Assembly: GCF_048569485.1 (NCBI RefSeq)
Contig: NW_027442251.1
Location: 124,001-188,000, forward strand
Length of the DNA stretch: 64,000 nucleotides
Origin: Anomaloglossus baeobatrachus
Taxonomy: Eukaryota > Chordata > Amphibia > Anura > Aromobatidae
Direction: 5' to 3'
Positions 58,237-64,000 of this stretch are shown in pieces. The notes under the pieces are model-generated. The model saw only the letters and a program-made list of their open reading frames with translations. It searched no databases and had not been told where the DNA came from. The translations under genes and the position numbers were made by a program. Position 1 is the first letter of the stretch. Every line of letters begins with the position of its first letter.

Positions 58237-59119
58237 AACCCGAATTGGTTACGGCCTTGAGTGGCACCCTGGCCTATACCGGACACATCTTAGGGAGAGG
58301 GAGACAAACCCACGCCTACAGAAGACATTTTGTCACCCAAGCCAAACCCTTGAAAAGGCTGTTTTGCAGAGCAAAAACAAGGAGAATGGTGCTTTTTGCA
58401 GCCGCCGCCCACTGCAATGAATCTGAATAACTCCTCCTTTTGGGCACAAGCACCTCCCCTCCCCCTTGCAGTCTTTCCAATTCATGATACAAAAAGACGG
58501 ACGGACAGGACAGGACAGGACCATCTGCCTGACTTTCCGTCACTGCCACCCTTTGCCATCCTTGCCCGTAGAAAGCCCTTTCATCATCCCCAAACCCTAA
58601 TCTTTTCCCTTCCCTTCCCAGCTGCGTCTCACTCCCTTTCATTAGGAAGTGAGCGCAGCCTTTTCTCCGTTCTGCACATGCGCGACGTTAAACACAAATG
58701 CGCAGGCGTGCGTTCCATTAGCCTCACTGCATTCCACTCCCATACAGGAAGTGGGCACAGCTATTACTACGGTCGCACATAAAAGAACCCACGGCCACCA
58801 CTGCACATAGCTGACTCCACCACAGGACACCCACTTCTACACCAACGCAGGTAAGACAGGATCGGCACCTCTATGCTCCCGTTACAATCAGGCTCAGTCA
58901 CCATGTGATAACGCTCTCAACTCTTTAGTTGCAGGCTCCCCTTGCTTCACCTCCACTGGCTGTGCTGCCATTTCCTCTCCCACCTGGAAGGTATACTTTA
59001 TTCCACTATTTTCCTGTTTCTCTCTTCCCCCTTTTCCCATAACCTACTTTTATCTGCATTTGTGGGGTATCTATATGCTATTTACATCATAGTTTTATTC
59101 ATTAATATGGAAGGGAAGA

Positions 59120-59869
59120 GTGCCCATGAGAGTGTTGAACTGCGGAGAGCAAAAGATTAAGCTGCTCCGATTTGCCACCATTGATAAGCTGTTCTCAGTA
59201 GATACACATGCTATCCAAACAGCAGCATCCACCATTGCTTCAGCCCACCCATTCAGTGACAGCTCACCAAGTCAGCCAGAGGAGTGGTGTAAGGAATTAC
59301 ACGTAGGCACTGACTCCACACCTTCACATCACAAGAAGGGGGTCTACAGGCTAGTGCAAGAATACGAGCAAGTCTTCAGCAAACATCCGCTAGACTTTTG
59401 AGAAATAAAAGGGGTCAAACACTACATCCCCACAAGTGCACACCCACCCATCAAAGAGAGATATAAGCCAAATCTACCTGCACATTACCAGTGTACCAAG
59501 GACATGTTGAGCAACATGAAGGAGGCTGGGGTTATCCGTGACAGTTGTAGCCTCTGGGCAGCTCCGTTGGTCCTGTTAAAGAAGAAGGACAGCACCACTC
59601 CCCTGTATTGAGGAATAGCTAGCTGCATTGACAACTGCAAATTATTTTTCTACCCTTGATCTCACTAGTCACTATTGGCAAGTGTCCGTTGCTGAGGCAG
59701 ACCGGGAGAAGACCGCCTTTGCCACCCCGATGGGTCTCTGCGAGTTCAAAAGCATGCCCTTCGAGCTGTGCAATTTGCCAGGAACCTTCCAGAGGCTGAT
59801 GGAATGCTGCTTGGGACACCGAAACTTTGAAACGGTACTGCTATACCTTTATGATGTTATTGTTTATTC
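59120..59869 (+). pseudogene. Ty3/Gypsy pol fragment in composite copy 2
   Basis: Nearly identical to 14141-14890. A broken fossil. Confidence 0.8.
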
Positions 59870-59984
59870 TAACGCAAACAAGATTTTAGGGTGTATAAAA
59901 AGGGAGATTAGATCCGATGATCCCAACGTATTGTTACCCCTCTATAAATCACTTGTAAGGCCACATCTGGAATATGGGGTAAAG

Positions 59985-60520
59985 TCCTGAGCAGGTTGAT
60001 AACCATTGGTTTGAGCATGGTAGGGTGTAGTACGCATCTTCCTGCATCGGTAAAAGCTGCAGAAGTCCTTGAAGATTTCCGCTTCAAAGGCAGTGCCTTG
60101 ATCTGTGAGGACTCTCTCTGAGTAGCCATGAGGTCTGCATAAGTGTGCTTGGAAGACCTTCGCTGCAGTATGGGCCATTAGATCTTTGACTTGTACCACA
60201 ACCATAAATCTCGAGTAGTTGTCTACCATCGTAAGTGCATACGTGAGCTCACCTCGATATTCTGCAACAAAACTCCCTTTTTCGATTTCAGTTTCAGCAA
60301 ACACTCCTCTTCCTGTAGAAAATATTTATCATTACCTAAGACAGTCATTCTAATGCATGACAATATTAAGGCAATTTAGTTAAAACTTGTTTTAACTCAC
60401 CTTTAAGGGGATTGATGTATTTCATGGTCAATCCAGGTTTGTCAGTGATGGCACTGACATAATGTATGGCGTCTTTTTCGGGCGTTATCCTTTGCCTTTT
60501 CATTGTGAAAATCCAGTTGC
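59985..60520 (-). pseudogene. Gypsy integrase fragment plus SET exons, composite copy 2
   Basis: Minus strand: SET exon 1 at 60520-60401, exon 2 at 60312-60253, integrase core at 60245-59985. Splice signals and the in-frame SET/integrase junction are as in copy 1. Confidence 0.65.
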
Positions 60521-63500
60521 CTATATCAAAGCAAATTCTACTACTTGGAAAGTATGCAGAAAATGAAATGTAGAACATATAACATCAACTACTTAGGAAC
60601 GCATCATAGGTTAGTACTTAAAAGGATATTGTCATGTTCTAGTCATAATGCAAGCTGGACATTTTTCATGTTACCCTGTAATCGCCGGCCTGTTCTAATG
60701 CTCACAAGCCAAGATATAGGCTCAGCTGCTAAGGCTTCCCTCTGCCTTCTGAATGAAAATTGAATATGTCTGGCTCACTGTGTATATAGCAGGTGCTCAG
60801 AAAAAATAAGAGTCAATTCAATAGAAATAGCTCTGGCACACTATAGTGATCAATAACGTAAGAAAAGAACTCTTAGAATGCTGAAAATTCTTTATTTGTG
60901 CAAAAGGATAATTCATCCAACGTTTCGAGCTTGTTTTTAGGTCTTTATCAAGGATAAAGTTATCTAAGATCATAAAGGGTTACAAAACCATATAAACACG
61001 TAATTAGTACATAGTACAACATAACAGTACAATATATTGCTACTTGAGAGTACAATGGGTCAAATGACCATGATGCACATACAAAAAAATTTTCCAAAGC
61101 CATAGTGAAAACATTTGTACTGAGGAAAGAAAATTTCCACATGACCTATCTGGAGAAACATTCTGGATCAAACAACCAAAAATAGTCAAGCAGGTAAATA
61201 CACACCTATATGGATAACAGGATGATATGTGTTCAATTGTATAGCGTCATTGCCATTAAGGTACAAATGGAAAACTTGCAATCCTATATAGTGAAGGAAA
61301 TGAACACATATCATATCAAAGAACACAGGAACATGGGTGTGAGAAAAACCTCAATGTTTATACTTTGTTCTTTATAATGGTGTGAACATGTATATGTCTC
61401 AGTACCTTATGAACTTGAGAATTCTAGTGAGTAGATGATGAAAGCCTATTCCAGAACTGGAATCGGTAAATAATTGTAGGTGGAATCTAAATGAAAAGAT
61501 GGTACAAGTGTTATCATGACACGTGGGCTATAACACAATGGACCGTGTGACAAAGAAGAAAGGAGAGAAAGAAGAGGAAGAAAATGGAACTACCTGTAAC
61601 ATTACGTGATAGTCACTGGTAAGTATCACTTGACAATTCAGGTGAAAAAGGATTCCTTTATTAAAGGGTTCTCAGTCGCCTCAGGATCATGAAATACTAG
61701 GGTAAATGATATGAGAATGGGTAAGAAGCACCACTAAAGGAAATATGAGATGCAGGACATATATCTATAAACCCCTGAACTACATGATAGAAATAAAAAG
61801 AAGAAAAAAGAAAAAAAAGAAGAAAGAAGAAGAACACATAGAATGCGGAAAGAGAATGGGTACAACTACCTGAGTTACTGCAGGGAGGCCCCTGGTAGGT
61901 ATTGTGAGGGTTAGTGGAATTCCTTCACTGAAGGGTTCTCAGTTGCCTCAGGTTCGTGAAAAATGCTATAGACAAATAATGCCCGGAGAAAAGGGGTTCA
62001 TATACAGCGAATAATGGTAATACAAGGTACATGTGTCCCATGTAATAGTATAAATATATATATATTGTACTAAGCTCTACACCAGAAATAGAAAGTAGTC
62101 CCTCTGCCTTCTGTCTAGGTGCCCTGAGTTATGTCCTGTAAACTGTCACAGTGACCTAGACACACATGTGTAGTAGGGGAATATCCCTGCTGAGATGCCA
62201 GTGCTAGAACACTCGTTTGCTGTGGAGTTGAACGCTATGTGAGCAGTTCTTACCTTCAATGAGCAGAAGTCTCTTTTTTCAGATTTCAATATCTCTGTGG
62301 GTATCTGGCAGAAATATGGAATACTCTTTACTGCTAAGACCCTGTACACCACTCCCACTAAAGGGGGCTTTACACGCTGCGACATCGCTAATGCGGAGTC
62401 GTTGGGGTCACGGAATTTGTGACGCACATCCAGCCGTATTAGCGATGTTGCTGCGTGTGATACCGATGAGCGATTTTGCATCGTTGCAAAAACGTGCAAA
62501 ATCGCTCATCGGTGACATGGGTCTCCATTCTCGATTATCGTTACTGCAGCAGTAACGATGTAGTTCGTCGCTCCTGCGGTAGCACACATCGCTCCGTGTG
62601 ACACCGCAGAAACGAGGAACCTCTCCTTACCTGCCTCCCAGCCGCTATGAGGAAGGAAGGAGGTGGGCGGGATGTTCCGGCCACTCATCTCCGCCCCTCC
62701 GCTGCTATTGGGCGGTCGCTCAGTGACGTCGCTGTGACGCTGCACGGACCGCCCCCTTAGAAAGGAGGCGGTTCGCCGGACACAGCGACGTTGCCGGGCA
62801 GGTAAGTATGTGTGACGGGTCTGGTCGGTGTTGTGCGGCATGGGCAGCGATTTGCCCGTGTCGCGCAACAGATGGGGGCGGGTACCCACACTAGCGATAT
62901 CGGGACCGATATCGCAGTGTGTAAAGTAGCCTTTAGTCACATGACCAAGACTGTATCTGTGTCCCTACAACACACTTGAGACAAATGTGTGTGTGAGCCT
63001 GCATTGTGGGGTATATATAATATATTATAGAGCTGGGAAGGATCATTCTAAGCAGTGAGCTGTTCCAGTATTTGTAGGAAAATACCCAGTAGAAGCATCA
63101 AACACAGCACCAATACCTCCCATCAGTATTCCACCACAGTGCCATGTAACCCATGCCCTACACTCCCATCTACACCAATACTATACAGGCACAAACTAGT
63201 ATATCTGACTAAAAGCCCCCAAAATATGAAGAACGGCCTATAGTTGAGTGTGGATATAAAATCTATGTGAGCAGAGCTAGAATAGAAATCACTGATCGCA
63301 TTGAAGTCATTCTGACCATAAATCACCATGATATCAAGGTGAGGAGTTGTGTGTTACTGCTGGGAGGAAAGGGTTAACAGTGGAATATTAAGGTGCATTT
63401 CTGTGTGCAGTGTTACTAGTCAATGTAACAATTCAGTATGAGCTGCTCTTGGTGCCGGGGGAGGGAGATGCTCTCCTGAGCAAGATAGATGGGGAATGAA

Positions 63501-64000
63501 CATGATATCTATATAGTGTAAGGCAGGGGGTCTCAAACCAGGTGATCATGTCTGATCAACTGGTTACATTATGTCTGATTACCTTGTCTAACAGTTTTTT
63601 CTCCCCTTTCTTTACCTTCCAGGTTCCCATAGTCACGTGAAATATCCCTGTTGCACTTGATTACGGCTCACTATTCACTATAGGATGTCTTATATCTAAC
63701 ATCACACTCTCACTCATCAGCACTCTATAGGTTTGTATAAGGTATGCGCTTACACATCCGGTCCTCCATAGGTATTTCCACTTATGTAACACTATCCCTA
63801 TGATCACTCATAACTCATACCCTTGTAGTCAATTACAGCCTCCTCTCTCCCCCCTCCCCTTCTCCCTTTCCATCTATAATTTTGCCAGTACAATATTAGT
63901 TTACATTAGACACACACTCACATATTCCTTTCCTTAGTGATTTATTGTAATTCACATTCACATACAATTCTCTATGCCTGCCCCATTACTACATTCATAC

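Larger units (their letters stand above)
53589..64000. mobile_element. palindromic composite, copy 2 (right arm cut by window end)
   Basis: Left arm 53589-58022, centre 58023-60503, right arm from 60504 to beyond the window (pairs sum to 118526). This is the most complete copy: the left arm has the outer segment lost in copy 1, and its inner end reaches the start of the SET exon. The centre also keeps the U2 head and its flank. It holds MITE copies at 55597-56177 and 62357-62937 and Penelope-like fragments near 54020-54360. Confidence 0.85.

Noticed and set aside
1-64000. tRNA genes, classic host protein genes, bacterial or phage systems
   Set aside because: None could be supported by eye on either strand; all coding-looking stretches trace to mobile elements, captured exons or simple repeats.

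Overview
The window looks like repeat-dense intergenic DNA from a vertebrate, most likely an amphibian (probably a frog). The evidence is the mix of elements: hAT transposons, Penelope-like elements, a Ngaro/DIRS-type tyrosine-recombinase element with an SGNH hydrolase, Ty3/Gypsy pieces with several solo LTRs, an RTE/CR1/L2-like LINE tail, a U2 snRNA gene and KMT5A-like SET exons. I see no intact host protein gene. No bacterial signals (operons, ribosome binding sites, CRISPR) were found.

Layout. (1) 1-3826: 3' end of a hAT transposon whose last codons and 3' UTR have been amplified into a 234-bp tandem array. (2) 3827-9050: an old transposon-like ORF of a widespread uncharacterised family, split by at least three LTR insertions. 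(3) 9051-19968: a large palindrome with 4.34-kb inverted arms (Penelope-like fragments plus a nested MITE) around a 2.2-kb centre holding Gypsy fragments, a LINE fragment and two SET-domain exons. (4) 20178-23496: 3' half of a second hAT, with its own 118-bp tandem array and terminal foldback. (5) 24019-27262: the longest coding remnant, a Gypsy pol (reverse transcriptase, RNase H, integrase). (6) 27485-29640: a small palindrome with Penelope-like and Gypsy integrase pieces. (7) 30581-30982: a minus-strand U2 snRNA gene with its 3' box, split at the branch-point recognition sequence by a 188-bp retroposon. (8) 31111-36495: a third, one-armed copy of the composite, carrying a private 0.2-kb insertion with a textbook type I hammerhead ribozyme on the minus strand. 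(9) 36777-43946: two overlapping minus-strand hAT transposase fragments on either side of a 5-kb palindrome of Ngaro-like sequence with a CAGA microsatellite at its heart. (10) 43947-64000: a direct segmental duplication of blocks 1-3, nearly identical in sequence, cut off by the window end.

The block is therefore a history of nested insertion, inversion and duplication rather than a working locus. The strongest items are the hammerhead-bearing insertion, the U2 gene interrupted exactly in its branch-recognition motif, the SET exons with correct splice signals caught inside a repeated palindromic composite and fused to a Gypsy integrase piece, and two separate hAT 3' arrays that share the 12-mer cccaatttttgg. 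All family names come from recognising motifs by eye; no alignment or database search was run.
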